From Dillenia suffruticosa (lineage: Eukaryota; Streptophyta; Magnoliopsida; Dilleniales; Dilleniaceae), in contig JAVTVX010000030.1 in NCBI GenBank assembly GCA_033439265.1, positions 7,023,774 to 7,087,773 on the forward strand: a stretch of DNA of 64,000 nt. Reading direction: 5' to 3'. Position 1 is the first letter of the stretch, and every line of letters begins with the position of its first letter. The translations under genes and the position numbers were made by a program. The notes beneath the pieces were generated by a model. That model made no database searches. It was given only the letters and a program-made list of their open reading frames with translations, and had not been told where the DNA came from. Positions 24,090 through 36,591 of this stretch are shown here, in pieces.

Positions 24090-24375
24090 TCAATGAGAAT
24101 TCAAATATTTCTTTTCTTGTTACGAGATGCTGCTCCTATATCCTACGGAAAGATGAATATCATTCTAGTTTGACCGAACATTAAATTCAAAGGAGGTTTA
24201 AGAGTCGATCAAATAGCTATCGAGAAGGGACTAATCGGTGTCCACCGAGAGGACAGGGCGTGTGCCGTATAAATAACATATTTCGGTATGTTTTAACACA
24301 TCTTGTGCATTCAATTTCAGGCTTATACCTTGCATTAATGGGTTTTTAGACTGTATTCCATCATTTGTCTCGGTT
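24090..24375 (-). repeat. LTR remnant, right end of the fossil
   Basis: Partner of the repeat at 20,185-20,460. Outside it the sequence changes to very AT-rich flanking DNA by about 24,520. Confidence 0.65.
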
Positions 24376-24519
24376 GCACTTTTGGGCTCATTTTGCACCA
24401 TGAAGTTGTCCTCTATAGTCTAAACCTTTCATTGAGTTTGACCTCTTATCAATCTTCATCAATTGCTTTCCGCATCTTTAGAACCTCTCGGGCACTTTCT
24501 GAATATTTAGGAGTTTTTT

Positions 24520-26070
24520 TTTAAGTCAAATATATGTATATGTAAATTTTGAAGTATAATATATATAGATAAACAACTGTCCAAAGTATTTTATAAAAAT
24601 AATAATTATATACTATATGTTGTCTTGTGATTTGATCCGAATTAAAGTGATCTAATAAAATTTAAGATTAAATTAGTTTAAATCATCTTACTTGGTATGA
24701 GTTGTTAAGTATGGAAAAAAAAAGGATAAGATCGACAATAATATTTTTTGATTATAGTAACAGGGTTTAGATTAAAACACCAATCTATAGGCTTGTTTTC
24801 TAAGTTGATTTATAGTTGATGACGAGCTTTATATAGACCACATATAGCTATGGGAGTTCGGCTTCTTAACATTTTTTAAGCAATTAAGAGGAAATTTCTC
24901 TTTTAAGTAATTTCTAAAAATCAAGTTTTTTAATATTTTTTTGGGGATTTAAGTCTATTCATTAATTTTACCCGATGGATAATAATTTCAAAGTTTCTTC
25001 ACCTAATAGAATATTTAAAATATATAAATTATTTTTATATTTTTTAATTAAAAAACCTTTCAAATTTTTACGATTTTAAATAATCGATAAAAATAATAAA
25101 CTTTTTCTATAATATATGGATATATGGCAATGACATTTTCTATGAGATGATGACGATGATAATACAAAATATATAATTCAAGTGTTCTATCATACATTTT
25201 TAAAACTTTTTAAAAGGTGATATAAGGTGAAATCTATTTTTTATCGTACATTATTTTGTTAAAATATTTAAAAGATTTCAAACAACTTATAAACCAAAAT
25301 TATTCTCATAAATAAATCTATATTTTATTCCCACTTTCTACTTGTCTATTTTTCAATAATTTGTGTAATTTTACATGATTTAACCAAAATTTTTTTATTT
25401 ATTTGTTGAACAATGATTTGAAATTGGAATCATTAGATTGGGAAATAATTTAACCAAAATTTATGTTTATACATAATTTCAACTAATAACGCAATTACGA
25501 ATATAAAATTTTATGTTAATTGTGAAAGCTACTTAAGGATATTCATATAAATTACACGATTTTAATAAAACAAACAATATTTTTTAGAAAAGCCAAAATT
25601 CCATTAAAAATAATATAAAATATATTTTTTATTTTTTTAAAAAATGACCTTTTTAAATTAAAAGTCTACTTAATATTAATTACGTTTATATTATTAATAA
25701 GCATTAATTATAAAATTTTTAACCAAATTATTCTTTTAAAAAGTATTAAGTAATGATTGAGGCATAAATTTAAAAAAAATTATAAAAATCATTTATTATT
25801 GAACAAAGATAAGATTAAAAAACTTGAATAATTCTTTATTAAAATATGAGAAGACACTTAAATTGAAGAAAATTTTTTATTTAAGACGACAGTTAAAAAT
25901 CGAACAAAGGGAGAAAAATAAATTTTTAGAAATATTTTTCTCTTGTTATAATAAAAGGTTAGAAATTGATTCGAATCCTTTCAAATTGAAGTGTGCAATA
26001 AATTGATAATATAAATCATATTCTCTCTCTTTCTTGTTTAATGCTTAAGCTGTCTTAGACTGCATTTAGG
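24520..26070. other. very AT-rich intergenic DNA
   Basis: Long AT-rich sequence with only short frames. No gene or element recognised. Confidence 0.5.
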
Positions 26071-27425
26071 AGGTTTAGGCTTCCGATTCCAAAACTACAG
26101 CCTTCTCCTTCAATGTCATGCTTGGTAACTTTCTTTTAATATTTAAAATTTGGCACTTAACAGATTTGAGAAAAAAGATAGAGCGTAGGAAGCCAACATA
26201 TGGAATGGACCATTCCCATAAATGAGGGTTGGGTGGCGGAGAGCAGAGTAGTAGGAAAGTTGAAATTTATTTTTAATGATGGAGTATAAAAATATAAACA
26301 TTATGAAGTCGAAGAAGTAAATGTAGTAAATGTATTGACTTTTAGAGAATAAACAAATAATTTTTTAATCAAATAAATTAAACTCTTTGTGATAATCTAA
26401 TTTGATTAATATTAATTAAATTTAAGATAATTTAAATAAACATTTAATAAATTATCAATCAATAGTTATTTATTAGAATGAAGTGTTTAAATTTAATAAT
26501 AATTTTAATTTATATAATAATTATAAAAAAATAATAATTTTTTATAGATATGGAAAGTATGAATTTGAAATCTCCAAAATGATTATTGGGTCAAATAAAT
26601 TTAGATTTTTTCACCGTTTTCATTTGTCCTGTCTGTCTCTCTCTCTCTCTCTAGTCTGAAGCAGGAAGCCGGCGCAGGACAATGATTACGGTCCACCTCG
26701 TAGGCCTTCTCCCATGTGCAGCATCCCCCTCCAGTATCTCATCTTTTTTTTCCATGTCTAATTTATTTGTCATTCATTGTTTTTCCCATTTGTTCTCTCT
26801 TTCACTCTCTGTAAAAAAAATATAAATAAAATTAATTCATTTGTTCCGTTTGCTCTATTTAGATAAATAATATTGGGATATGATGGGGACAGATGTCGGG
26901 TGTTAGGGAAACGGAAAGTGAGTTCAGATGATTTTGTGTTGGTTTACCAATTTTTCGTCAATTATAGAGAAAATTCATTGCGTCAAGTAGCACTAATTTT
27001 TTATTTTTGTATGTTTCGAATCTTCTATTTCTCACTGGTCTTGAGAATTGACTTCATTCTCTCTCTCTTCTTCCTCCCCCTCCCCCTCCCCCCTCTTCCT
27101 CTCTCTCCCGTCCTATCGACAAGAAAAGTCGTGACCTGAGCGGGGGCTGAAAATGTTAGCCTTTTAGACCTTCTCATTAAATTTGTTATTATTTGAAAAA
27201 TTGATTCCGTATTGAAGTATGCAATAAATTGATAATTTATAATGATTTATTTAAAAATTATTTTTATAATATAATTTATTTTATATTTAAATCACAAATT
27301 AAATTTAAAATCTTAAATAAAAAATCTAACTTATGATTTTATTATACCTACTGATCCTTGGTTCTAGGCTTCCGATTCCAAACCCCATGACCTTTTCCTT
27401 CAATGTCACGCTATGTCTAAACGTT
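26071..27425. repeat. diverged direct repeat pair ~1.29 kb apart
   Basis: TAGGCTTCCGATTCCAAA, then CCTTCTCCTTCAATGTCA, occur at about 26,077-26,130 and with small changes at about 27,367-27,415. The DNA between holds a (CT)n run (26,635-26,653), a C/T-rich stretch (27,060-27,110) and no convincing gene. The pair may mark the ends of an insertion. Confidence 0.4.
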
Positions 27426-28560
27426 TCTAGATGTGACTATTGATTACTTGAACGTTTTTTAAGATTTTAGATATATAAAGGATATTTAGAACATGATATA
27501 TATAATCTTTATGAAAATTTGATCTTCACATACTATTCTATAATAAGTTCATTTTAGAGACAAGTGAATTATTGTGAAATGATAAGTTTAATTATATGAG
27601 AGAGGATAACCTAAGTAATTCAACACACAGTCTATATAATCACTTAAGAATAATCCACCCGTGTGTGTGTAGGGTTTCTTCCTAAATAACTATATCTTCT
27701 TATTGATGAGATCCAAGTTTGCCTGCAAATTGATTTCCCTCACAATTTCACATTCATTTGCCTAAATAACTATAATAACAGTCATTTACATAATATTTTT
27801 AAAATCAAATGTTTAAATAGTAATTGAAATCTCGATATCTAATTAAGATAAATTATCCCATAATTAATTATTATTAAAATTAGTACCTGGAAATTTTTAC
27901 CAAAATTGAGAAATAAAAAATGGGACGCAGAAAAGGTTAATAATAATAATAATAATAATAATGATAACAATGATAACAATGATAATAAGAATAATAATAT
28001 GATAAAAAATATATAAATAAATAATATGAGATATCAAAGAATTGTAATTTTAATAATAATAATAGTTTGACAGATGTGTATTCAATTAATATTTTTAGAC
28101 TGTCGATTTAAATTTTAATGGTTTTAATTTATTCTGTTTTTTTTATGATTATATATATTGAGAGAATTATTTTTCATTATTTATGCAAACTCAGAGTCTT
28201 TAAAAATGTTATAATTTCAGAATAAATGGTCAAATAAATGTACCACAAATTTTCTGAAAAGGAATTTTCTCTAGCATCATCGACACATTCTTCTCGAAGG
28301 TATCAGTTTTGATCGAGAGGCATATTGTGCTGCACTCTCCAAAAAATCTACCAATAAAATAATAGCAAAAGATAAAAAAACTAAATTTAACACAAACCCC
28401 ATCATCAATTTACCTAATAAAATAATGGTTGGATTAATCATCATTTGAAGTAAATGACAAATTTACATCCTCACCAACCAACACACGAAGCATCCAATTT
28501 AATGTCTTCAAGTTAATTATGAAGCGTGTGGACAACTACCAGTGGGATATGGTGGGGGAT
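27426..28560. other. AT-rich intergenic DNA with (TAA)n
   Basis: A (TAA)n tract at about 27,938-27,962 passes into (GATAAC)n-like sequence. No gene seen. Confidence 0.5.
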
Positions 28561-28564
28561 CGAT

Positions 28565-28770
28565 GGGGACAGCTATTATAAATGAGCTGACCTGTTGGCA
28601 GGGGTGCTCACATGGACAGCCCCCTCTTGTGTTGTCATGTCATGTACTCTCACCTCACTTCACCTTCACCTTGAATCCACACTCACAACTTTAATAGTAT
28701 CATACACGCTGACTTTGGGCATCATTGTATGTGGCGCGTGATACAGTGGAGATTGATGCATCCCACTTTG
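28565..28770 (-). promoter_or_regulatory. promoter-like module related to the array promoters
   Basis: About 45 bases (AAATGAGCTG.CC..TTGGCAGGG, then CACATGGACAGCCCCCTC) match the module upstream of array gene copies at 51.9, 52.96, 59.3 and 62.95 kb. Farther out, GTGTGGCGCGTGATAC-like sequence recurs at 28,730-28,743. On the minus strand it contains CATTTATAATAGC, a better TATA box than the TTTAAAA of the array copies. No coding sequence is seen downstream on that strand. Confidence 0.5.
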
Positions 28771-29496
<726 letters not shown>

Positions 29497-29616
29497 AGTT
29501 AGCCTAAATTCAAGAAACACATACTAACAAACAAAATACAAAACAATCAATCAAATTCTCTTTGTCTCAACTCAAATTACACCATTATCAACTCTCTCTC
29601 TCTCTCTCTCTCTCTG

Positions 29617-30465
29617 CGGTGGTGGAAAACGAAGATGGTTTGTTCAACAATGGAGGAAGTGGGAGTTTTTCCCAGTTACTATTTTCCGAAAAAATTGATT
29701 ACTTTAGCTCTTCCTCTGTTTTTTCCTCTAAAAACCCTCCTAAAATGCTATGTTTTGCGGACGACAAGCAAACAAATGCTGAGTTTTGCGAGACCATTTT
29801 GAAGCAATCTGGGATTAGTTACAACGATTCTACTTTTACTTCTTCTACTACCAACACAACCAAGAACAAATCACTCTTTAAATCCACCGTTAGTGAAAAG
29901 CATTCATATAACATTCCTCTGTTTTCTTTTGTGAAAATCTCATTTTTGAGTGTTTTGAAATTTTTTTTTTACACCCAATGAGAAATTCTGGTATAAAAGT
30001 TTTCATTTTTAGGTTTTTTTTTTTACCCATATTTTCCTCTGTTTTTGCTTTTTGAACAATTTTATTTATTTATTTCTGGGTTTCTGTTTTTCTGTTTTCA
30101 GAAATGTGAAAAGGGAAATGCAGAGCAAAGGAAAAGGAATGGCGGGTCGGGTCGTGGAGCTCCAATGGGAGGACAGAGAAATTGTAATGATAAGAGGTCT
30201 AAATGTGAAAGCCAAACCTCAAAGGTCAGATTTTGATGGCAGATTGGATTTTGATTGTACTTTAGCTCCTTGTTTTAACTTGAGTCGAATGGTTTTTCCT
30301 TTTTTTAAAAAAAAAAAGAAAAAAGAAAAAAGAAAAAATGATGGGAAAATTTTCTTTTTCTTTTTTATTTTGTTGGGTTATATTAAATTGATTAATAGGT
30401 GAAAAAAGAGAAACTTGGTGAGAGAATCATAGCATTGCAGCAACTTGTTTCTCCTTTTGGCAAAG
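29617..30465 (+). pseudogene. 5' part of a bHLH transcription factor gene
   Basis: Three exons join in phase. Exon 1 (to 29,888, donor ACC|GTTAGT) encodes VVENEDGLFNNGGSGSFSQL, NPPKMLCFADDK and an Asn/Thr/Ser-rich stretch. Exon 2 (30,102-30,224, after TTTTCAG) encodes a basic, Gly/Arg-rich segment. Exon 3 (30,399-30,465) encodes VKKEKLGERIIALQQLVSPF followed by GK, the basic-to-helix-1 part of plant bHLH113/112/110-type proteins, nuclear DNA-binding regulators. Expected next is TDTASVL and helix 2, which I do not find. The frame has no ATG at the expected N-terminus (GCG GTG GTG GAA); the first in-frame ATG is at 29,745. Exon 3 ends one base out of the family's usual phase. Probably truncated and inactive; the large inverted repeat begins 300 bases downstream. 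Confidence 0.7.
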
Positions 30466-30769
30466 GTAAATTTTGAAGTAGGACATGTTTAGTTTGGTGA
30501 CTTAATTATTTTTGCAAATTACTTTTTGTAATCATTCTCAAAATAGGTTTTTGTGTCTGTGTTTTGACCCATTTCTCTGCATGATTAGAATAGAAAAACT
30601 ATTTGATTGGACTCTTTTATCTCAAAATAGGGCAGAGGGCCCGCCGGGGGGGGGGGGGGCGTGGGGGACAATAATTTTGTCGCTTGGGAAAAATGAACTT
30701 CATTTGGGTAAGTTTTTTATTATATAAAATTATTTACATTTATTGAACTTCATTTGGGACAGAGATATT
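30466..30769. other. intron-like DNA with poly-G run
   Basis: Sequence after the bHLH exon 3 donor, containing a 13-base G run at about 30,646-30,659. No exon seen. Confidence 0.4.
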
Positions 30770-31618
30770 ATACTAGTTTAAACAAAATAACAAAAATTAA
30801 ATAAACATGTAAAATAATTGAGAGACATTTACAAATATATTATTTAATTCATTCTCTTTTAAATTGATTTATTTTTAAACAATTTTGAATCTAATAATAT
30901 TAATAAATATAATAATTAATACTATATTTTAATTTGGACTATTGTGAATATCTTTTATTATGATAAAAAAATAATTGTAAGTGTACTGTATCAATTTAAT
31001 TTTTGAGTTATTTTTTATAGTAGAGATTTGTACTTAAAATGTTTTAAAAAAAATGATAAACAGTTGAGTTATACCTGATTAGCAAAAATATTGTTTACTC
31101 AATGCATTTATCTATTTATTTAATTTACTTGTATGATATTAAATTCTTTTAAAGATAATTTCTTGCAAATAATGGATTTATTTAATTTGTTTTTTTGACG
31201 GGATTTCAAATATCAAAAGCAAATAAATTTTTTATTTTTATTTTTATTTATTTAATTGTCTTACCTACTACTTTTTTGTGAGGATTTGTTTTCAAAGTTG
31301 TGATTTTTGCAAATAAGACGACTTGAATGCGGGGCGGTTCTCTTGAAGATTTAGATGTGGATTGGATCCAAATTATGCATGCTCACATGTTAAGTAATCA
31401 TTTCTGCAAATGGTCTCTGAAAATCCAAAAATCAAGTATGTATTAATTTTTATTTTTTTGTTTAATTTCTATTCCTCATTCACTCTCTCTCGCTTGCATG
31501 CCCTCACATTATTATGCGATATAGACAATCAAACATAAAATTCATGGGTAAAGGAAGTGTCGAACCCAATTTAGAAAGCGAAAGTTGGGAAGTGAGAAGG
31601 TTAAAGAGAGAGAGAGAT

Positions 31619-32336
31619 ACTACTAGAAAACAGATCTTCAACGATGGAAAATTACCAACAAAAAAATTTCCGTGGCTAATAACGACGGATTTCTGCAAGA
31701 ATACCGTCAAACAGAATACTAAGCGATTTGTGACGGATTAGCGACGGAAACATTTTTGTCGCTAATCTGTCTCTATAGGGGTCAACATTCAAAAAAAATA
31801 AAAAAAATTTTATAAACCTATCACCGACGGATTAACGATGGAAAAATTAATGATGGATTACTGATGGATTTTATTTTTATTTTTAATCTTTTTAATCTTT
31901 TTAATCTTTTTAATCTTTTTAATCTTTTTAATTTTTTTAATTTTTTTAATTTTTTTAATTTTTTTAATTTTTTAATTTTTTTAATTTTTTTATAATTTTA
32001 TTTTTATTTTATTTTGTAGAAGAATAATATTATTTTATTATTTTAAAATTTTTTATTATTTTATTTTAAGCTAAAATAAAATTGTTTTATTATTATCAAA
32101 AAATATGAGGTAAAAATAATAAGTAAAAAAAAGGAATATAACTAAAAGCTTAGCTTGGTCTAGTGGTGGTGGTACTCTTCTCCATTTCATGGTGTACAGG
32201 TTCGAAACTTGACGAAAGCATTTCCTCACAAATTAAGGAGGCGGGTCGGCGGGTCTTGTCACTAGTTTTCAGCGAAGAAAAATGACTTTTAGTGACGATG
32301 GATTTTTCAGTCGCTGAAAGCCTGTTTTCTAGTAAT
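31619..32336. mobile_element. 718-bp TIR element inserted in the left arm
   Basis: Terminal inverted repeats ACTACTAGAAAACAG (31,619-31,633) and CTGTTTTCTAGTAAT (32,322-32,336) match at 14 of 15 positions. A 10-bp AGAGAGAGAT occurs at 31,609-31,618 and 32,338-32,347, fitting a Mutator-type target duplication. The other arm of the host inverted repeat (about 34,480-34,505) shows the uninterrupted site. Subterminal motifs are of the GACGGATTAGCGACGGAAA type. The interior holds a (TTTTTAATC)n tract (31,885-31,990) and a SINE-like piece. No coding capacity. Confidence 0.75.
32145..32240 (+). mobile_element. tRNA-derived SINE-like segment inside the TIR element
   Basis: TAGCTTGGTCTAGTGGTGG resembles a pol III A box and, about 35 bases on, CAGGTTCGAAACTTG resembles a B box (consensus GGTTCGANNCC). 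No clear tail or target duplication. Could also be a tRNA relic. Confidence 0.4.
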
Positions 32337-32875
32337 AAGAGAGAGATGGTGTCCAAGAAATATCTGAACATAATGCAAGCTTGCGTCGACTATCTTGGCA
32401 CATTCATTTGCGTCGACTATCCTAGCACATTCATATTGGGGGAACAACTCGTAATCCTTATTGCTGCATCGCTTATTGGTAGTATTGTCTCAATTCTTTT
32501 ATCTATCATTTTGTGATTTTCATTTCACATATAGTCATATTTTTCACCAAATAGATTTCATTAATACTCAAAAACATCATCCATAGTTTCATTCTCCTTC
32601 ACTTAGTACTTTATCTCATCGTCTAGAATTTGAACCCTCTTGTGTAGAGTTTGATGTTCCAATATTATCCATATTTAAAAAATGATATCAGATTCAAGTA
32701 AAAAAAAGTGTAAAGAAATAGAATATGAAGAATAGGAAAACAAATAATAACTGATGTCAGTTTCAGTTGAAAACTAAAGTAACAAATAAGAAGAACACAA
32801 AAAATAAAGAAAGAAAAAAAAAATATCACCTTCAGTTGAAGAATAGAACAGAGGAATAGAAAATGAAAAATGTAG

Positions 32876-33930
32876 TAACAAATTAAAAGAAAAAAACACA
32901 ACAAAAAAAAGTGATAACAGTTGCGGCCAAAGAAAAGAGAAGAGGATAGAAGATGAAAAATAGAGAAACAAATTATTTAAAAGAAAAAAAATGCGGACAT
33001 CTATGAAAAGAAAAGGCAACGTCAACTTCGGTTGAAGAAAAGGGGAATAAAAAATGAAGACGATAACAAAAAATTGAAAAGGAAAAAAAACAAGAGTGAA
33101 CCGAAAGAAAAAAAAAATCAAATGTGTAGATAGACGTGATTTAAACAAAAAAAAGTTAGAAATTCTAGCAGCATAACACTATGAGATGGACATTCTAAGT
33201 GAGATTAAATTGCATGACTTGTTTCTCTTTGATGCTATATCTGACTCTCCTCATAGCTTCGTCTTCCTCCCCAGCATTGAGTTTCTTTTGTTTTTTCTTT
33301 GTGGCTGTTGCTTCTCCCTACCATTTTTTTTTTATTCTTTCTAACCTAATTGTGACACCGTTATGGAAATACCCCCAACTTTTAAACTCCAATAGATTAA
33401 AACAAGGGCAATTTGATCTTTTAAAAAAACAATGCACATCATTGGGGTGTTGTCCTCAGCTTCGGGCGGTCACCTAGGCAGTGCTTGTTTGAAGCCAACA
33501 ACTCAGGCAATTAAAGGTAGCGTTGCCTTGTGTTGCTCAGGCCTATTGACAACACTCATTGTAGTTGGATTTCTTGGATTACAATTGCCTTTCCTCCTAA
33601 AAGAAAGGTCTCTTGGTTCTATAAAGCATCCCACAGAACATATATGGGTCTAGGATAGATCATATATAGATAGTTTTGCCTTCATTTCATTAAGAAGAGG
33701 CCACTCGTTCCATCTTCAAAAAATTTAAAAATTCAAGTGGTTTAAAAGTTTTATTTTGCATGCACTTTTTCATTGACAAAATTCATTCTCAAAGCTAAAG
33801 TTCCTTCAAGGGTTAAGGCTTTGATCTTGTGTATGGTTCTTTTTTTTTGGTACATAATTGAACCCGAGATCATTACAAGAGGGACATGGGACGGTGCCGG
33901 TTGACATATAACTCATTGGCTGTCTATGGT
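32876..33930. other. spacer of the large inverted repeat
   Basis: About 1.05 kb between the arms. The left third is A-rich with GAAGAAAAG-type repeats. The middle (33,430-33,650) has balanced composition but no recognisable protein. Confidence 0.4.
33842..33925 (-). mobile_element. possible tRNA-derived SINE relic
   Basis: On the minus strand, AGCCAATGAGTTATATGTCA and, about 40 bases on, GATCTCGGGTTCAATTATG have the spacing and look of SINE A and B boxes, followed by a tract ending in poly-A. It sits at the inner edge of the inverted repeat spacer. Confidence 0.4.
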
Positions 33931-35335
33931 TTTAATGTAAATGCATCTCTATATTCTTTATCTTCTATTCCTTTACTCTATTTTTCAAGTGAAGGTAATA
34001 TTTTCTTTCTTTTGTTGTATTATCTTTATTTGTTATTATATTCTTCAACCGAATCTGATATCTGTTATTATTTATTTCTATATTCTTCATATTCTATTCC
34101 TCTACGTCATTCTTTGCTTGAAACCGATATCACTTTTTAAATATGGATGATATTAGACCATTAAGTTCTACATAAAAGATTTCAAATTCTAGACGAGTAC
34201 ATAAAGTACTCAAATAAAGGAGAGCGAAAGTATGGACGATATTTTTTAGGATTAATGAAATCTATTTGGTGAAAAATATGACTATATGTGAGATGAGAAT
34301 GACAAAATGATAGATAAATGAACTGAGATAAGAATCACAAAATGATAGATAAAGGAATTGAGACAATACCACTAGCAAGCGATGCAGTAATAAGGATTAT
34401 AAGTTAATTTTGCAAGATGAATGTGTCAATAGTTCTAATAGTCGGCACAAGCTTGCATTCTATTTAGATATTTCTCGGACGTCATCTTTCTCTCTCTTTA
34501 ACCTTCTCACTTTTCAACTCTCTTTCTAGATTGGGTTCGGCACTTTGTTCCTTTACCCATGGAGTCTATGTTTGGTTGTCTATATTGTATAATAATATGA
34601 GGATATGTGTGAGAGAGAAAGTGATAGAAATTAGACAAAAAAAGAAATAGAATTAATACATATTTGATTTTTAGACTTGCATGGACCATTTGCAAAAATG
34701 AGTATTTAACATGTGAGCATGCAGAATGGGGTCCGGTCCACATTCAAATCTCCAAGAGAATTGTCCTGCATTCAAATCATCTTATTTGTGGATGCCATAA
34801 CTTTAAAAATGGTTCCCCACAAATAACTGGTTGGTAAGTTACTTAAATAAATAAATATAAAGAAAAACTTATTTGTTTTTTATTTTTGAAATTCCGTCAA
34901 AAAAACAAATTATATAAGTATCATATTTGTAAGTAATCATCTTTAGAAGAATTTAATACTATATATGTAAATTAAATAAGTAGAGAAACGTATTAAATAA
35001 ATAATATTTTTATTAATTAGGTATAACTCAACTGTTATCATTATTTCTTTTTAAATATTTTAAATACGAGTCTCTATTATAAAAAAAATAATCCAAAATA
35101 TAAATTGGTACAATATATTTACAACTATTTTTTTACCATCACAAAAAATATTCATAATAGTCAAAATTATAATATAATACTAATTATTATATTTATTAGT
35201 ATTATTAGATTCAAAATTTTTTAAAAATAAATTAATTTAAAAGAGAATGACTTAAATAATATACTTGTCACCATAAATGCCTCTCAATTATTTTACATGC
35301 TTATTTAATTTTTGTCATTCTGTTTAAAGTAGTAA

Positions 35336-35568
35336 ATATACGGTGAATTTTAAATTAATCTCTTGATTAATTTTAATTTTAATTATTATATTTAAAAATT
35401 TGATATTAGTTTCGGATAAAATTAAATGAAAATTTTAATATAATAAAGTTAAAAAATAATAATAATTCATTTTTAGAAAAAATAGTTTAGTATCCATAAA
35501 AAATATTGGCGGATGCTTTTGATTAATACGAGGGTAGGAAATGTCCTAATGGGATACTCCTCCCAAAA

Positions 35569-35600
<32 letters not shown>

Positions 35601-36590
35601 AACTTTTCTTTTCTTTACAATTTAGAAGCCCATGCAGTTTGATAATTTAGAGAGATGTATGCAAACGTGTACATGGGGTAGTGATCCTGATAAGTAAAAT
35701 TAAAGTAATTTTTGATCAAATACCATTTTTACCTTTAATTAATGTAATTTTTTATTTTAATTGATTTTGTTAAATCCCATGCTCCCAAAATTCTCTTACA
35801 ATTTTTGATCAATTTCTCTTTTTTAAATCTAATGTCTTGAGGTGCCTGTCAATCTAGAGGGTCGAACATTTAGTGAGGCAGCTAACCATATGTAATTTCA
35901 ATCGTTGTTTTTAAAATTTTTTTCATATTTTCATGCCATCTTATGTGTGAAATTTCAATATTTTCTTTGAAAATAGCTTTTTTGATCATGAAGTTGTCTG
36001 TTCTATTACTGAGGACATTAAGGAACATCTTATTGGGGCATGATCTACTTGGTGGATGGTGCCAAACGAGACAAAAGATGGAATTTGGGAGAAGCTTCAG
36101 GTTAGTATTTATTTGAAAAAAATTATTTTTATTGGTACATATAGTGACTTTTATCGGTGATAATTATTTGCATGTTTGTTGAATTTTCTTCTGTTTGTTC
36201 TATTGGAAGAACAGTTATCACAAACAATGTTGTTTCTGATCTCATGTTCAAACCAACAAAAAGAAAGCAATGAGATGTGTTGGCATCGTCAAAAATCTAA
36301 ACAACTCTCTTTTGTTTGCCATGGTCAAGGAACAATGAGATGTGTTGTTGTTATTGGCAATGTTGATTTAAAATTTAGTTTACAATTAGAGTTTGAGGGG
36401 GAAAAAAAAAGACAGAAAATGGTTCACTCAGAAAAATAAAACAGGCTTAACACATTTTGTTGGCAAGAGTACCTTCCAAGAAAAGATTACCTCTCCATTT
36501 GACTAAGCAAAATGTGGTATAATTATATGCTCGACAAGTCATACTTTTCAAGAATAGATTAGTCCTCTTGTTTTTGCATTCAAGATCTTA
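35336..36590. other. intergenic DNA with possible transposase-gene relic
   Basis: A poly-A run lies at 35,573-35,600. On the plus strand about 35,985-36,102 reads as an exon-like piece (ITEDIKEHLIGA, then WWMVPNETKDGIWEKLQ) ending at a GTTAGT donor. It weakly resembles the VP.E.KD.IW segment of plant CACTA-associated genes. On the minus strand about 36,560-36,440 a faint receptor-kinase N-lobe relic may follow the CRK segment. Confidence 0.25.
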
Positions 36591-36591
36591 C

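Larger units (their letters stand above)
20160..24400 (-). mobile_element. broken Ty3/gypsy fossil, Tat lineage
   Basis: On the minus strand, recognisable parts in order are: an RNase H domain at about 23,948-23,673 (LYLYVSTFDQALCFVLVRQE, then KPVYYVGRN); a second RNase H-like region at about 23,630-23,340 (ELGEFDIEYQSKPAIKGQAL, then WTLHMDKSSN); and an integrase region at about 22,800-22,540 (GYYWPTMKTRY, then the core start). The tandem pair of RNase H regions is typical of Tat-lineage elements. Diverged direct repeats at the ends (about 20,185-20,460 and 24,090-24,375) look like LTR remnants. No gag, protease or reverse transcriptase part is visible. It is broken in many places and looks old. 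Confidence 0.75.
30770..35335. repeat. large inverted repeat (foldback), arms 1.4 kb
   Basis: Left arm 30,770-32,875 (2.1 kb, of which 718 bp is a later insertion) pairs with the reverse complement of 33,930-35,335. Outer ends read TACTAGTTTAAACA on the left and, complemented, TACTACTTTAAACA on the right. Matching landmarks include the stretch with GGGTAAAGGAA (31,550 against 34,555) and the ATATCAG/GTTGAAGAATA block (32,690-32,870 against 33,940-34,130). The spacer is about 1.05 kb. The inner arm ends contain degenerate AGGAATAGAA.ATGAAGAATA tandem repeats. It could be a foldback or long-TIR Mutator-like element. No transposase is seen. Confidence 0.75.

Noticed and set aside
32665-33148. 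Minus-strand Phe-rich membrane-like frames
   Set aside because: They come from A-rich tandem repeats in the inverted-repeat arm and spacer; composition alone explains them.
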